Positions 26,157-35,198 of a stretch of 64,000 bases of DNA are shown here, piece after piece (the stretch's first letter is position 1; every line of letters begins with the position of its first letter). A program made the translations under genes and the position numbers. The DNA comes from Cognatishimia coralii (GTDB taxonomy: Bacteria > Pseudomonadota > Alphaproteobacteria > Rhodobacterales > Rhodobacteraceae), in NCBI RefSeq assembly GCF_037478305.1, contig NZ_JBBGAZ010000001.1, forward strand, positions 310,001-374,000, given 5' to 3'. The notes under the pieces are model-generated. The model was given only the letters and a program-made list of their open reading frames with translations. It searched no databases and had not been told where the DNA came from.

Positions 26157-27017
26157 ATGTTCGAAGGGTTTCGTGAAATCAAAGCCGACGTGGGCAACGC
26201 CATCATTCATGCCCGAGTAGGAGGCGATGGTGCTCCGGTGCTGTTGCTGCACGGCTATCCGCAAACCCATGTGATGTGGCATCCCATCGCTGAGACTTTG
26301 GCCGAGACCTACCACGTCGTTGCCGCGGATCTGCGCGGCTATGGGGACTCCGTTGCTAAGGACGGTGACTTCACATTCCGAGCGATGGCTCTGGACATGG
26401 TCAAACTGATGGCCAGTCTTGGGCATTCCAGCTTCCACGTCGTCTCCCATGACCGTGGCGCGCGCACCGCACATCGGATGGCTTTTGATCACCCCGTGGC
26501 CGTCAAATCCATAGTACTGATGGATATCATCCCGACACTCGACGTCTGGCGCACGATGGATGATTGGCTTGCAAAGCGCTATTATCATTGGACATTTCTT
26601 GCGCAACCCGGAGGCATGCCCGAGCGCCTTATCAACAGTGATCCGGTCATGTTTATGAGGTCTGCGCTGATTGGGCTCTCAGGGTCTGATGTGTTCAGCC
26701 CAGAAGCAAAGGCGGAATACGAGCGGGCCGCGCGTAATCCCAGCGTGATCGCGGCTTGGTGCGGCGACTACGCGGCCGGGGCAAGTGTTGATCTGGAACA
26801 TGATCGCGCAAGCCTTGGTGAGACCCGAGACATGCCCTGTCTTGTCCTCTGGGGCAGCAAAGGCGCAGTCGACCATCATTTAAACCCGGTTGAGGCTTGG
26901 ACATCATGGTTCCCGAACGCAACAGGACAGGTGATAGACGCGGGCCACTTTCTTGTCGAAGAGCGCCCCAATGAAGTTTTAAAGGCCGTTCAAGACCATC
27001 TGAGAACTTTGGCGTGA
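26157..27017 (+). CDS. alpha/beta hydrolase, probable haloacetate (fluoroacetate) dehalogenase
   Basis: 286 residues from the ATG at 26157. The nucleophile is Asp, not Ser, in SHDRGARTAHR (D99), with R100 and R103 placed as the carboxylate-binding arginines of fluoroacetate dehalogenase. D123 (LMDIIP), H144-W145 (YYHWTFLAQP), Y205 (CGDYAAG) and the catalytic H264 (DAGHFLVEERP) complete that enzyme's known active-site set. It would hydrolyse 2-haloacids to 2-hydroxyacids. An epoxide hydrolase is the main alternative. It starts 17 bases after the DUF815 stop. Confidence 0.8.
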   Translation: MFEGFREIKADVGNAIIHARVGGDGAPVLLLHGYPQTHVMWHPIAETLAETYHVVAADLRGYGDSVAKDGDFTFRAMALDMVKLMASLGHSSFHVVSHDRGARTAHRMAFDHPVAVKSIVLMDIIPTLDVWRTMDDWLAKRYYHWTFLAQPGGMPERLINSDPVMFMRSALIGLSGSDVFSPEAKAEYERAARNPSVIAAWCGDYAAGASVDLEHDRASLGETRDMPCLVLWGSKGAVDHHLNPVEAWTSWFPNATGQVIDAGHFLVEERPNEVLKAVQDHLRTLA

Positions 27018-27040
27018 TCGGGCCCATGGCTAGGTCCGAT
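27017..27040. terminator. possible bidirectional terminator between hydrolase and nlpD-like gene
   Basis: 8-bp stem ATCGGGCC / GGTCCGAT with one G-U pair and an 8-base loop (27017-27024 with 27033-27040), followed by TTTC on the plus strand. It occupies most of the 33-base gap between two convergent genes. Confidence 0.45.
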
Positions 27041-27050
27041 TTCAACTGAG

Positions 27051-28241
27051 CTATTCCAGGAACGGCATCGGGTCGACGATGTCGAACCCTTTGCGCACTT
27101 CGAAATGCACGAAGTTCTTCTCGCTCGGAACCTTCGCAATGCTTTGATTACGCGACACTTTTGCGCCTTTAGATACCGAAACATCAGCGACGTTGTAGTA
27201 GACCGTCATTACGTTGTCCGCGTGGCGAATAACCACGATTGTCACGTCATCTGCATCGGTCGTGATTGCAGCAACGCTGCCGCTGGCGGCGGCTTTCACC
27301 GGGCTGCCTGCGTCCGCCGAAATGTCGATCCCGTTGTTCTTGCCCTTTTTAAAGGTGCGAATGATGCGCCCGTCGACCGGATAGCTCATCTGTGCCGAGC
27401 TGGTCGTGGTTTGTTGCAGTTTAGGTGCGACAGGTTTGCTCACTTGCTGGGACGTGGTGTCCTTTGGCAGCGGCTTGGACGCGCTAGGAGGCGTCGGCGT
27501 GCTCGAACCTTGACCGGGTTGAGACACCGTCTCATCGCGCGGCTGAGGCCTTGTGCTGGTTGCCGGTGCGCCTGGCTGCGCAGGCGGGATCAAAAGGATC
27601 TGACGCTCGCGGATGGTGAAATCATTGCTGAGGCCGTTCCATTCGGCCAGCGCACGCACCGAGACGTTATAGAGCCGCGCAATCGAAAACGCGGTCTCGC
27701 CGCGTTTCACCGTGTGGCGGATTGGTTCATAGCCGATTTGCACGTCCGATGGTCGTGTCGGGGTCGGTGCGGCCTCTAGCTCTTCGGTCTGGATATCGGC
27801 GTTGTTGATCGCATTGCCCGCAAGCGAAGAGATATCGACGTTCGAGGGTGGAAGCACCTGACCAGTGCCTCCGGTTTGCGAAGACGGTTCCGCGACACGA
27901 TCTGGCAGCAAGAGAACCTCGCCGGGGCGCAAGCGGTCGTGTGTGGCCAGCGAATTGTGATCGGCCAGTTCCTCTGCTGGGATGCCCACACGGTTTGCCA
28001 CATCGCGCACTGTGTCGCCGCGGCGGGCCACAGCCACCTGATAATTCGGGTAGGAGATGATGCCGCGGTTGTCTGCATCGGGGCGATCTGCCGTGACACC
28101 AAGCGCCGCCGAGGTTGTATCAAGACCAGATCCCAAGCTGCCCCGCAGGTCGAAATCCAGACCGTCCTCACAGCCCGCCAAAAGCGCCGTCACAGAGACT
28201 GCCATCAAAATCGAAGAAACTCGCCGTCTTGCCACAGCCAT
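27051..28241 (-). CDS. nlpD: LysM and degenerate LytM (M23) lipoprotein, NlpD-like
   Basis: 396 residues. A lipoprotein signal with lipobox LLAGC near residue 23, two LysM peptidoglycan-binding repeats (VAVARRGDTVRDVANRVGIP and IRHTVKRGETAFSIARLYN), a Pro/Thr/Ser-rich linker, and a C-terminal LytM domain. The M23 zinc ligands are lost: NGIDI stands where H-x3-D is expected and YYN where the H-x-H His lies, though HFEVRK remains. This is the NlpD pattern of an amidase activator rather than a peptidase. Follows pcm (130-base gap). Confidence 0.88.
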   Translation of the reverse strand: MAVARRRVSSILMAVSVTALLAGCEDGLDFDLRGSLGSGLDTTSAALGVTADRPDADNRGIISYPNYQVAVARRGDTVRDVANRVGIPAEELADHNSLATHDRLRPGEVLLLPDRVAEPSSQTGGTGQVLPPSNVDISSLAGNAINNADIQTEELEAAPTPTRPSDVQIGYEPIRHTVKRGETAFSIARLYNVSVRALAEWNGLSNDFTIRERQILLIPPAQPGAPATSTRPQPRDETVSQPGQGSSTPTPPSASKPLPKDTTSQQVSKPVAPKLQQTTTSSAQMSYPVDGRIIRTFKKGKNNGIDISADAGSPVKAAASGSVAAITTDADDVTIVVIRHADNVMTVYYNVADVSVSKGAKVSRNQSIAKVPSEKNFVHFEVRKGFDIVDPMPFLE

Positions 28242-28371
28242 CTCGAAATCCTCATGAAAGTTCCGATTGCCGTTTGGGCACCGGATTATGTTTTGCCACC
28301 TTGTACCACGTCTACCTTGGATAGAGCAGGGTCATAGGGGGAAAAATCAGGGGATTTCGGCGATTTTATGC

Positions 28372-29022
28372 TTAATTGTCACGCGCCACGCCTTCCAAGA
28401 GCGGCACAAAGCGCACGGGGCGTAGCTCTTGGTAGTCAAATCCCGTCTCAGAGCGGGTGACTTTGATCATGCTTTGCACGGTATCTGACTGGCCAACGGG
28501 TAGCACCATGATGCCACCGACCTTGAGTTGCCCCAGAAGCGGGCCGGGGGTGTCCTCGGCAGCGGCTGTGACGATGATGCGGTCAAACGGGGCCTGATCT
28601 GGCAGGCCAAAGCTGCCGTCCGCCGTGAAAGCGGTGATATTGCCCAGATCCATTGCTTCAAAGATCGACTTGGCCTCGGCCACAAGGCGGCGGTGACGAT
28701 CCACCGTATAGACGCGTCGCGCAAGCTGGCTGAGGATCGCAGCTTGATAGCCAGAACCCGTGCCGACCTCCAGAACCTTATCGCGCGGGCTTACGTCAAG
28801 CGCTTGCGTCATGAGGCCCACGACTGAGGGTTGGCTGATGGTTTGACCACAGGCAATCGGTAGGGGCATGTCCTCATAGGCGCGGTCGGTGAAGATGCCT
28901 TTGACAAAAGGGCCCCGGTCGATGGATTCCATCGCCGTTAGCACGCGCGCGTCGGTGACGCCCTTGCTGCGCAGGGCGAACATGAACCGCATCTTTTGTT
29001 CTGCGAGGTCGTCCTGGCTCAT
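28372..29022 (-). CDS. pcm: protein-L-isoaspartate O-methyltransferase
   Basis: 216 residues. Repairs isoaspartyl residues in aged proteins with S-adenosylmethionine. SAM motif I is VLEVGTGSGYQAAILS; the upstream ACGQTISQPSVVGLMTQAL segment and the RIIVTAAAEDTPGPLLGQLKVGG segment are diagnostic. Its start overlaps the surE stop by 4 bases, giving the conserved surE-pcm pair. Confidence 0.96.
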   Translation of the reverse strand: MSQDDLAEQKMRFMFALRSKGVTDARVLTAMESIDRGPFVKGIFTDRAYEDMPLPIACGQTISQPSVVGLMTQALDVSPRDKVLEVGTGSGYQAAILSQLARRVYTVDRHRRLVAEAKSIFEAMDLGNITAFTADGSFGLPDQAPFDRIIVTAAAEDTPGPLLGQLKVGGIMVLPVGQSDTVQSMIKVTRSETGFDYQELRPVRFVPLLEGVARDN

Positions 29023-29801
29023 TCGATCCCCCGGAAGGTGTCGAGCATATCATGCGCGGTGTAGTCCGCGCGCATTGGGGTGACGGAAATGTAACCTTCT
29101 AGGTTCACCGCCACATCCGTTTCCGGATGCGAGGGCGCGCGTTGATCGCCGCCGGTGACCCAGAGGTATTTGCGCCGGTTGGGGCGTTCTTGCAGTTCGA
29201 CACCGAAGTTCGTGCCCGCGCGACGACCTTGAGGCACGACTTTGGTTCCCTTGACCGCACCGGCTGGAACAGGCGGAAAGTTCACGTTGAAGAACAGCTT
29301 GTAAGGGTTTGAAGACTCAGCCTTTGTTGCAAGAATTTTGCGGATGATGTCCGCCCCATGCTGCGCGCTGGCCTCAAAGGGATTGTCCAGAAACGCATTG
29401 TCAGGCCCGTAGAACTGAGACAAGCCAATCGCGGGGATACCCTGCAACGCGCCTTCCAGTGCCGCGCCCAAAGTGCCTGAATAGGCTGCGTTCTCACCCG
29501 AGTTATTGCCCTTGTTCACACCCGACAGAATAAGATCCGGCGCGCCGCCTTTCATGACTTCATAGATCCCCGCAAGTACGCAATCAGCTGGGCTGCCTTC
29601 AACTGCAAAGCGGCGTTCGCCAAACTGAGTGATCATGGTGGGATGAGCGTAGCTGATGCAATGGGCGACGCCGGATTGCTCAAAAGCTGGCGCGACGGTC
29701 CAGACCTCTCCGTCGGGACCTGCGAGCTCTTTGGCGATGTCTTCCATCACAGACAGGCCTTCAGCCTGAATCCCGTCGTCATTGGTGATGAGAATACGCA
29801 T
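29019..29801 (-). CDS. surE: 5'-nucleotidase SurE
   Basis: 260 residues from the ATG at 29801, which begins with the hallmark MRILITNDDGIQAEGL metal-binding sequence. Further motifs are VNKGNNSGENAAYSGTLGAALEG and the acceptor region around EGSPADCV. SurE dephosphorylates nucleoside monophosphates. Coupled by a 4-base overlap to pcm. An upstream in-frame ATG would add four residues. Confidence 0.96.
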   Translation of the reverse strand: MRILITNDDGIQAEGLSVMEDIAKELAGPDGEVWTVAPAFEQSGVAHCISYAHPTMITQFGERRFAVEGSPADCVLAGIYEVMKGGAPDLILSGVNKGNNSGENAAYSGTLGAALEGALQGIPAIGLSQFYGPDNAFLDNPFEASAQHGADIIRKILATKAESSNPYKLFFNVNFPPVPAGAVKGTKVVPQGRRAGTNFGVELQERPNRRKYLWVTGGDQRAPSHPETDVAVNLEGYISVTPMRADYTAHDMLDTFRGIE

Positions 29802-29884
29802 GCTCCGCCCCATGTATTCGGTGTTAACCCTGTCTAGAACGCAGGGCGCATGCGGGCAACCACCCTTGACGGTGACGCGGCGAT

Positions 29885-30532
29885 TTAGAGCAAACCTGCC
29901 GCAGTCAAAAGGCGCGCTGCCTCATCCCTCGGCGCAGTCAGCGCGCCGCGATTTTCGCCTGGGTAGAACCGCGCCCGAGTGCTGGTTGGCATGGGGTTCG
30001 GCTTCAGGATCGAGACCGTCGTGTCCGTGCTCGTGCATTCCGCCTGCCAGCTTTTCACAAGCGCGATCTGAGCAGCCTTGGTCGCGCCATATGCGCCAAA
30101 GAACTTTTCGCCCGCGCTTGCGTCATCAAAAAACACGGCCTGTGACCCCGCGCCCAACAGCGGCGAGATAAAGGGGATCAAGGTGCCCATTGCGGTCACA
30201 TTGGTTGCAACGGATTTCGCCCAATCTTTCTGGTCCATATGGCTGGCCGGCGCCAGCGGGGCCGCGTGGACCGCCGTATGGATCCACAGATCCAGCTTGC
30301 CCCAACGGTCATGGATAGACCGACACAACTGCGCCATAGCGTCAGCTTCGTTCACATCCATAGGCGCGAGCGTCGCCGCACCCCCTTTGGCTTTGATCGC
30401 GTCGTCCAGATCCTCAAGACCGCCCACGGTGCGTCCGACCGCAACCACGTGATATGCTGGCGACAAAGCCTCGGCACAAGCGAAACCAAGGCCGCGGGAT
30501 GCGCCGGTGATGAGGGCAATTTTATCGGTCAT
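29885..30532 (-). CDS. short-chain dehydrogenase/reductase
   Basis: 215 residues. Classical SDR: the NAD(P) loop ALITGASRGLGFACAEALS, DVNEAD for the adenine site, and the catalytic Y-x3-K in YGATKAAQIAL. The N-A-A-G-type segment is replaced by IHTAVHAAP, as in some SDRs. Substrate unknown. It follows purF by 33 bases and is probably in its operon, an arrangement seen in related genomes. Confidence 0.88.
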   Translation of the reverse strand: MTDKIALITGASRGLGFACAEALSPAYHVVAVGRTVGGLEDLDDAIKAKGGAATLAPMDVNEADAMAQLCRSIHDRWGKLDLWIHTAVHAAPLAPASHMDQKDWAKSVATNVTAMGTLIPFISPLLGAGSQAVFFDDASAGEKFFGAYGATKAAQIALVKSWQAECTSTDTTVSILKPNPMPTSTRARFYPGENRGALTAPRDEAARLLTAAGLL

Positions 30533-30565
30533 CGGGTCTGTATCTTTTCTAATGATATAAAGGCC

Positions 30566-32083
30566 TTAAGAGGCCATTGTTGCCGCGTTCCAAGACGCAC
30601 CTTGCGCTGGCATATCCTTGATCTTGGCACTCACACGACCGCTTTGTTCCAACTGGTTCAGATAGTCTTCGCCAACGCCGGTGACATAGTTGCCGTCAAA
30701 GCAGGAGCAATCGAATGTCTCGATCTCTTTGTTGCCCTCATGGGCCGCCCAGATCAGGTCTTCGAGCTTTTGATAGATCAAACCATCCGCGCCAATCTCT
30801 GCACAGATTTCCTCAGTGGTTTTGTCATGGGCGATCAACTCGTGGCGTGTCGGCATGTCGATGCCATAGACATTCGGGAATTTCACCGGAGGAGAGGCAG
30901 AGGCCACATAGACCTTCTTCGCGCCGGCCTCGCGGCACATTTCCACGATCTTGTGCAAGGTGTTCCCACGCACGATGGAGTCATCGATTAACAGCACGTT
31001 GTGGCCCTCAAATTCCAGAGGCACTGCGTTCAGCTTGCGGCGCACGGATTTCTTACGCTCTGCCTGACCGGGCATAATGAAGGTCCGGCCCACATAGCGG
31101 TTTTTCACCAGACCTTCGCGATAGGGGATGCCCATGGATTTCGCGACCTCAAGCGCCACCGGACGGGCGCTGTCTGGCACTGGAATGATGCGGTCGATGT
31201 CGAAACCGGCTTCTTTGATCTGTTCTGCCAGCGTTTGCCCCATCCGCATCTGGGTTTTGTAAACGGAAATGCCGTCCAACAAAGAATCTGGCCGCGCGAG
31301 ATAGACATATTCAAAGATGCAGGGCGTCAGATTGCCCTCGGCGCATTGTGACGTGTGCATCTTGCCGTCCAGATCGACAAGAATGGCCTCGCCAGCCGCC
31401 ACATCCCGGATCTTTTCAAAGCCGTTGATGCCAAAAGCCACATCCTCAGACGCAAAGCAGAATTCTTCGACGCCATTGGCGTTCACACGCTTGCCGACCG
31501 ACAGAGGCCGAATACCGCGCGGATCGCGGAAGGCCATGAGGCCAACGCCCGCAATCATGGTGATCACGGAATAGGCGCCCTGAACACGCTCCATTGTCAT
31601 GCGTACGCCGGCAAAGATATTGCGCACGGGATCGGAATTGCCGTTCACTTTGATGCAGTCAAATATCTTATCCGCCAGAACGTTCAGCAGAATTTCAGAA
31701 TCCGATGTCGTCCGCAGATGGCGGCTGTACTTCGCGGTGACTTTCTCACCTTGCTCCGCCGTATTGGTTATATTGCCATTGTGAACCAGATAGATGCCGT
31801 AAGGCGCGTTCACAAAGAAGGGCTGGGCCTCAGACGCGCTCAAAGAGCCCGCTGTCGGATAGCGCACATGGCCAATCCCAACGCGACCAGTCAGGATCTC
31901 GGCATCGCCTGCGCCAAAGACGTCTTTCACAAGACCATTGGCTTTGCGTTCGCGAAAGAATTCTCCGTTATAGGTCACCATGCCCGAGGCATCTTGACCG
32001 CGATGCTGCAACATCAGCAGCCCGTCATAAATCTCGGCGAAGACGTCATCGCTTTGGTTGGAAATGCCAAGAATGCCGCACAT
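30566..32083 (-). CDS. purF: amidophosphoribosyltransferase
   Basis: 505 residues. First committed step of purine synthesis, making phosphoribosylamine from PRPP and glutamine. The Ntn nucleophile Cys follows the initiator Met (MCGILGISNQ), the glutaminase region includes HRGQDASGM and VGIGHVRYPTAGS, and the PRPP loop is VLLIDDSIVRGNT. cvpA, usually just upstream of purF, lies about 750 bases away beyond an inserted acetyltransferase gene on the other strand. Confidence 0.97.
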   Translation of the reverse strand: MCGILGISNQSDDVFAEIYDGLLMLQHRGQDASGMVTYNGEFFRERKANGLVKDVFGAGDAEILTGRVGIGHVRYPTAGSLSASEAQPFFVNAPYGIYLVHNGNITNTAEQGEKVTAKYSRHLRTTSDSEILLNVLADKIFDCIKVNGNSDPVRNIFAGVRMTMERVQGAYSVITMIAGVGLMAFRDPRGIRPLSVGKRVNANGVEEFCFASEDVAFGINGFEKIRDVAAGEAILVDLDGKMHTSQCAEGNLTPCIFEYVYLARPDSLLDGISVYKTQMRMGQTLAEQIKEAGFDIDRIIPVPDSARPVALEVAKSMGIPYREGLVKNRYVGRTFIMPGQAERKKSVRRKLNAVPLEFEGHNVLLIDDSIVRGNTLHKIVEMCREAGAKKVYVASASPPVKFPNVYGIDMPTRHELIAHDKTTEEICAEIGADGLIYQKLEDLIWAAHEGNKEIETFDCSCFDGNYVTGVGEDYLNQLEQSGRVSAKIKDMPAQGASWNAATMAS

Positions 32084-32347
32084 GAGCAGTCTCCGTTCAG
32101 AGTCGGGACGCGAGGTATGAGACCAAGCGCGCGTGTTTGGGGAGCAGATAGACGGAGTCTGTCAGGGGCCGAATGCGCGCGTCTTTAAAAGGGCGGGGCA
32201 GGTGGCAGGACAAGCTGGGCTCCGAATCCAAGGGGTTCTTGCGCATCCTATAGTTGCTTCGGTCGAGTATGTCACGAAAGTAACAATGGACAAATTGTCT
32301 ATGGGTGTAAAAACTTTGGCCACAGATCAGAATGCGAGAGGCGTGAC

Positions 32348-32827
32348 ATGACGCAAGCCAAGATCCGGCAGCTAACGGCAGAGGAGCTGCCCGAGATGCG
32401 CGCGCTGAATGCGCTCTTTGCGCGCTGCTTTGATGATCCTGCGAGTTATGCGGAAAAGAAGCCCGATGATGCCTATCTGCGCGCGCTTTTGGCAAAGCCG
32501 CATGTTCTGGTGATGACTGCACATGTGAATGGGGTGCTCTGCGGTGGGTTGGTGGCCTATGAACTTGAGAAATTCGAGCAGGCGCGCAGTGAAATCTATA
32601 TCTACGATCTGGCGGTGGATGCAGAGTTTCGCCGCCGGGGCGTTGCCTCGGCTTTGATCGCAAAGATCAGTGACGTTGCCGTGGCGCGCGGGGCATGGGT
32701 GAGCTTTGTGCAGGCCGACTATGAGGACGCCCCAGCGGTCGCGCTTTATGAAAAACTCGGCATACGCGAAGAGGTTCTGCACTTTGATATCCCGCCGATG
32801 GGCAAACCGGCGGGACAGAGGTCTTAG
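32348..32827 (+). CDS. GNAT acetyltransferase related to aminoglycoside 3-N-acetyltransferase AAC(3)-I
   Basis: 159 residues. The sequence follows the AAC(3)-I type closely: an N-terminus with MRALNALFARCFDDP, then the core EKFEQARSEIYIYDLAV, the acetyl-CoA loop RRRGVASALI, VQADYEDAPAVALYEKLG and IREEVLHFDIPP. These match the EQPRSEIYIYDLAV and KLGIREEVMHFDI regions known in resistance enzymes. As a lone chromosomal gene in a marine organism its natural substrate may be another amine. The ATG at 32348 follows GAGAGG. Confidence 0.82.
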   Translation: MTQAKIRQLTAEELPEMRALNALFARCFDDPASYAEKKPDDAYLRALLAKPHVLVMTAHVNGVLCGGLVAYELEKFEQARSEIYIYDLAVDAEFRRRGVASALIAKISDVAVARGAWVSFVQADYEDAPAVALYEKLGIREEVLHFDIPPMGKPAGQRS

Positions 32828-32836
32828 ACCGAAGGT

Positions 32837-33388
32837 TTAGTTACAAGATCCAACCAGCTGCTCGTATTGGGTGGTGATCCAGCCCAGAGCCTGCTGAGGG
32901 TCACGGTCCTCGATCTGCTGTGTCATGCGGCTAAAGACCTGCGCCGAGCGGCTTTGATCCACCATGTCGATGCTTTGGTTGACCATGACGGTCTCATAAA
33001 CAAAAAACGCGATCGCGACCAAAAGTATGCCGCGCAGGACACCAAAAATGAACCCAAGCGCCTGATCGATGCCGCCAAGGGCCGATTGCTGAACCATCGA
33101 GGCAAAAAGCGGCGTGAAGAGCGACACAATCACAAGCGCCACTGCGAAGACGGCGGCGAAGGCTGCGATCACAGCCAGTTCGCAACTATCTGCGAGATAA
33201 TCTCCCAGAACCGGGATCTCTTTGACCAGCGGCTCCACTTGCGGTGCAAAGACAAAGGCGAGCACTGCGGCGAGAACCCAGCCCAAAATCGCCATGCCTT
33301 CGCGCACGAACCCGCGCGAATAGGCCAAAAGGGCCGAGAGGATGATGACGCCTGCGACAACGCCGTCGATAATTGTAAAGCCGTCCAT
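32837..33388 (-). CDS. cvpA: CvpA family membrane protein
   Basis: 183 residues with four predicted membrane helices in the first 120 residues (FTIIDGVVAGVIILSALLAYSRGFVREG is the conserved opening). CvpA was named for colicin V production but more generally affects envelope homeostasis. It follows radA by 33 bases on the same strand. The usual radA-cvpA-purF order is interrupted here after cvpA. Confidence 0.9.
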   Translation of the reverse strand: MDGFTIIDGVVAGVIILSALLAYSRGFVREGMAILGWVLAAVLAFVFAPQVEPLVKEIPVLGDYLADSCELAVIAAFAAVFAVALVIVSLFTPLFASMVQQSALGGIDQALGFIFGVLRGILLVAIAFFVYETVMVNQSIDMVDQSRSAQVFSRMTQQIEDRDPQQALGWITTQYEQLVGSCN

Positions 33389-33421
33389 TCTGCTTCCTGG
33401 TCTACCTGCTTCTTGAGGCGG

Positions 33422-34789
33422 TTACCCGGCCCCGAATATATCCCCAACGAATTGCGCCAGATCACTGAATTGATTTTGGGCCATGCCCTCAACCTTTGCA
33501 GCTTTCCCACCAACTGGCGCTATTGCAGATGTGAAACCAAGTTTTGACGCTTCTTTCAACCTATTTTCGGTCTGGGATACCGGACGCAGGGCTCCGGACA
33601 GTGAAATTTCGCCGAAAATCGCGGTTTTGGCCGGAATCGCGCTGTCTTCGCGGGCTGAAATCAGAGCCGCGGCCACCGCGAGGTCAGCGGCAGGTTCGCT
33701 GATTTTCATGCCGCCGGCGACGTTGAGGTAAACATCAAGCCCCGTGAAAGGGATGCCGCAGCGCGCTTCGAGCACGGCGAGGATCATCGCAAGACGGCTG
33801 CTGTCCCAGCCAACAACGGCGCGTCTGGGCTGGGCGTGGGGGCTGGGGGCAACGAGCGCTTGCAGCTCGACGAGAACAGGGCGGGTGCCTTCGATGCCCG
33901 CGAAGACGACGGATCCCGGCGCGGGTTCTCCGCGTTCGGCTAGAAAGAGCGCTGAGGGGTTGGTAACTTGGGAAAGGCCACGGCCTGTCATTTCAAAGAC
34001 GCCGATTTCGTCGGCGGCCCCGAAACGATTTTTGACAGCGCGCAACACGCGGAACTGATGACCGCGCTCGCCTTCGAAATAAAGCACGGTGTCGACCATA
34101 TGCTCGACGACTCTAGGGCCTGCGATCTGGCCTTCTTTGGTCACATGGCCCACGATCACAATCGCCATGTTTTTGCGTTTTGCAAAGGACGTGAGCTCAT
34201 GGGCTGCGGCGCGGACCTGACTGACGGAACCGGGGGCGGAGCCGACGGTGTCGCTCCACATGGTTTGGATTGAGTCGATGATCGCGAGTTGCGGCTTTTC
34301 CTGATCGAGCGTCGTCAGGATATCGCGCAGGTTCGTTTCGGCGGCGAGCTGCACAGGTGCGTCCGTCAATTGGAGACGTTGCGCGCGCATGCGGACTTGG
34401 GCCGAGGCTTCTTCGCCGGAAACATATATGGTTTTCAATCCCTTGCGGGCGAATTCTGCAGCGGCTTGAAGGAGAAGTGTAGACTTGCCAATCCCGGGGT
34501 CTCCGCCCACGAGGATTGCGGAGGCAGGCACAAGGCCGCCGCCCAGAACTCGGTCGAGTTCATTGACGCCTGAAAGCGTGCGTGGTGGTGGGGTTTCCTC
34601 ATGCCGCAGATCGGTCAGGGTGATCGACTTGCCTTTGGAACTGCCCAGCGTTGCGCTTGAGGGACCGGATGAGATCGGCGTGTCCTCGACGATGGTGTTC
34701 CATTCGCCGCAGCCATCGCATTTGCCGGACCATTTGGTGAAAACTGACCCGCAGGCGGTGCAGGAGAAGGTGGTTTTGCTCTTTGCCAT
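33422..34789 (-). CDS. radA: DNA repair protein RadA (Sms)
   Basis: 455 residues. A four-Cys zinc finger at the N-terminus (CTACGSVFTKWSGKCDGCGEW), RecA-like ATPase with Walker A GGDPGIGKSTLLLQ, the RadA-specific KNRFG motif, and a C-terminal Lon-protease-like domain (SPHAQPRRAVVGWDSSRLAM, LNVAGGMKISEPAADLAVAAAL). It drives branch migration during recombination. Upstream is a 33-base conserved intergenic element (34842-34874). Confidence 0.97.
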   Translation of the reverse strand: MAKSKTTFSCTACGSVFTKWSGKCDGCGEWNTIVEDTPISSGPSSATLGSSKGKSITLTDLRHEETPPPRTLSGVNELDRVLGGGLVPASAILVGGDPGIGKSTLLLQAAAEFARKGLKTIYVSGEEASAQVRMRAQRLQLTDAPVQLAAETNLRDILTTLDQEKPQLAIIDSIQTMWSDTVGSAPGSVSQVRAAAHELTSFAKRKNMAIVIVGHVTKEGQIAGPRVVEHMVDTVLYFEGERGHQFRVLRAVKNRFGAADEIGVFEMTGRGLSQVTNPSALFLAERGEPAPGSVVFAGIEGTRPVLVELQALVAPSPHAQPRRAVVGWDSSRLAMILAVLEARCGIPFTGLDVYLNVAGGMKISEPAADLAVAAALISAREDSAIPAKTAIFGEISLSGALRPVSQTENRLKEASKLGFTSAIAPVGGKAAKVEGMAQNQFSDLAQFVGDIFGAG

Positions 34790-34841
34790 GTTCTCGTTTT
34801 ACCCCAATTTCGGATTTGGTCAATTGGGGAAACGTCGGGAT

Positions 34842-34874
34842 GCCTCCGGCAGGGATATTTTGGGCAAGAGAAAG
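34842..34874 (+). repeat. 33-base intergenic element, copy A
   Basis: Begins GCCTCCGGC, continues with AGGGATATTTT and ends GGGCAAGAGAAAG. Identical at 31 of 33 positions to the element at 41738-41770. It abuts the stop codon of the minus-strand gene at 34876 and lies upstream of radA. Confidence 0.8.
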
Positions 34875-34875
34875 G

Positions 34876-35187
34876 TTAGGCCGTCAGCACAGCAGCGGCT
34901 GCGGCATAAAGCAGGACGAGGGCGTCGTACCAGCGTAGGCCTGTAAGGCGCACGACGCGGGCTGCAAAGAAAAGCGTGAGGATCACGCAAGCGGCGTTTG
35001 TGAGTAGGAGGAGCGGGCTGGCGGCGTCTCCGCCACGGGTGACGAAGATATGTGCGCTGACGGCGCAGCAGGCGAAGATCAGCGAGAGGGTCGAGAGACG
35101 CCCGGCTTGCTCGCTTTGCCTTCCGCGCGGGTAAGCGGCGAGGGCGACGATCAGAGGGAAGAAGGTGATGAGCAGGTCTGTGGACAT
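34876..35187 (-). CDS. small hydrophobic membrane protein, unknown
   Basis: 103 residues from the ATG at 35187. Three to four hydrophobic stretches (LLITFFPLIVALAAY, LSLIFACCAVSAHIFV, LLLLTNAACVILTLFFAARVV, and the Ala-rich C-terminus). No family recognised. It follows the PqiA-like gene by 11 bases and so probably belongs to the mlaE-mlaF-pqiA-like transcript, suggesting an envelope role. Confidence 0.65.
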   Translation of the reverse strand: MSTDLLITFFPLIVALAAYPRGRQSEQAGRLSTLSLIFACCAVSAHIFVTRGGDAASPLLLLTNAACVILTLFFAARVVRLTGLRWYDALVLLYAAAAAVLTA

Positions 35188-35198
35188 GGGCGCTTTGT

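Noticed and set aside
32084..32347. Regulatory element between purF and the acetyltransferase gene
   Set aside because: Only a short palindrome (GACAA-A-TTGTC near 32288) was seen; too little to assign.
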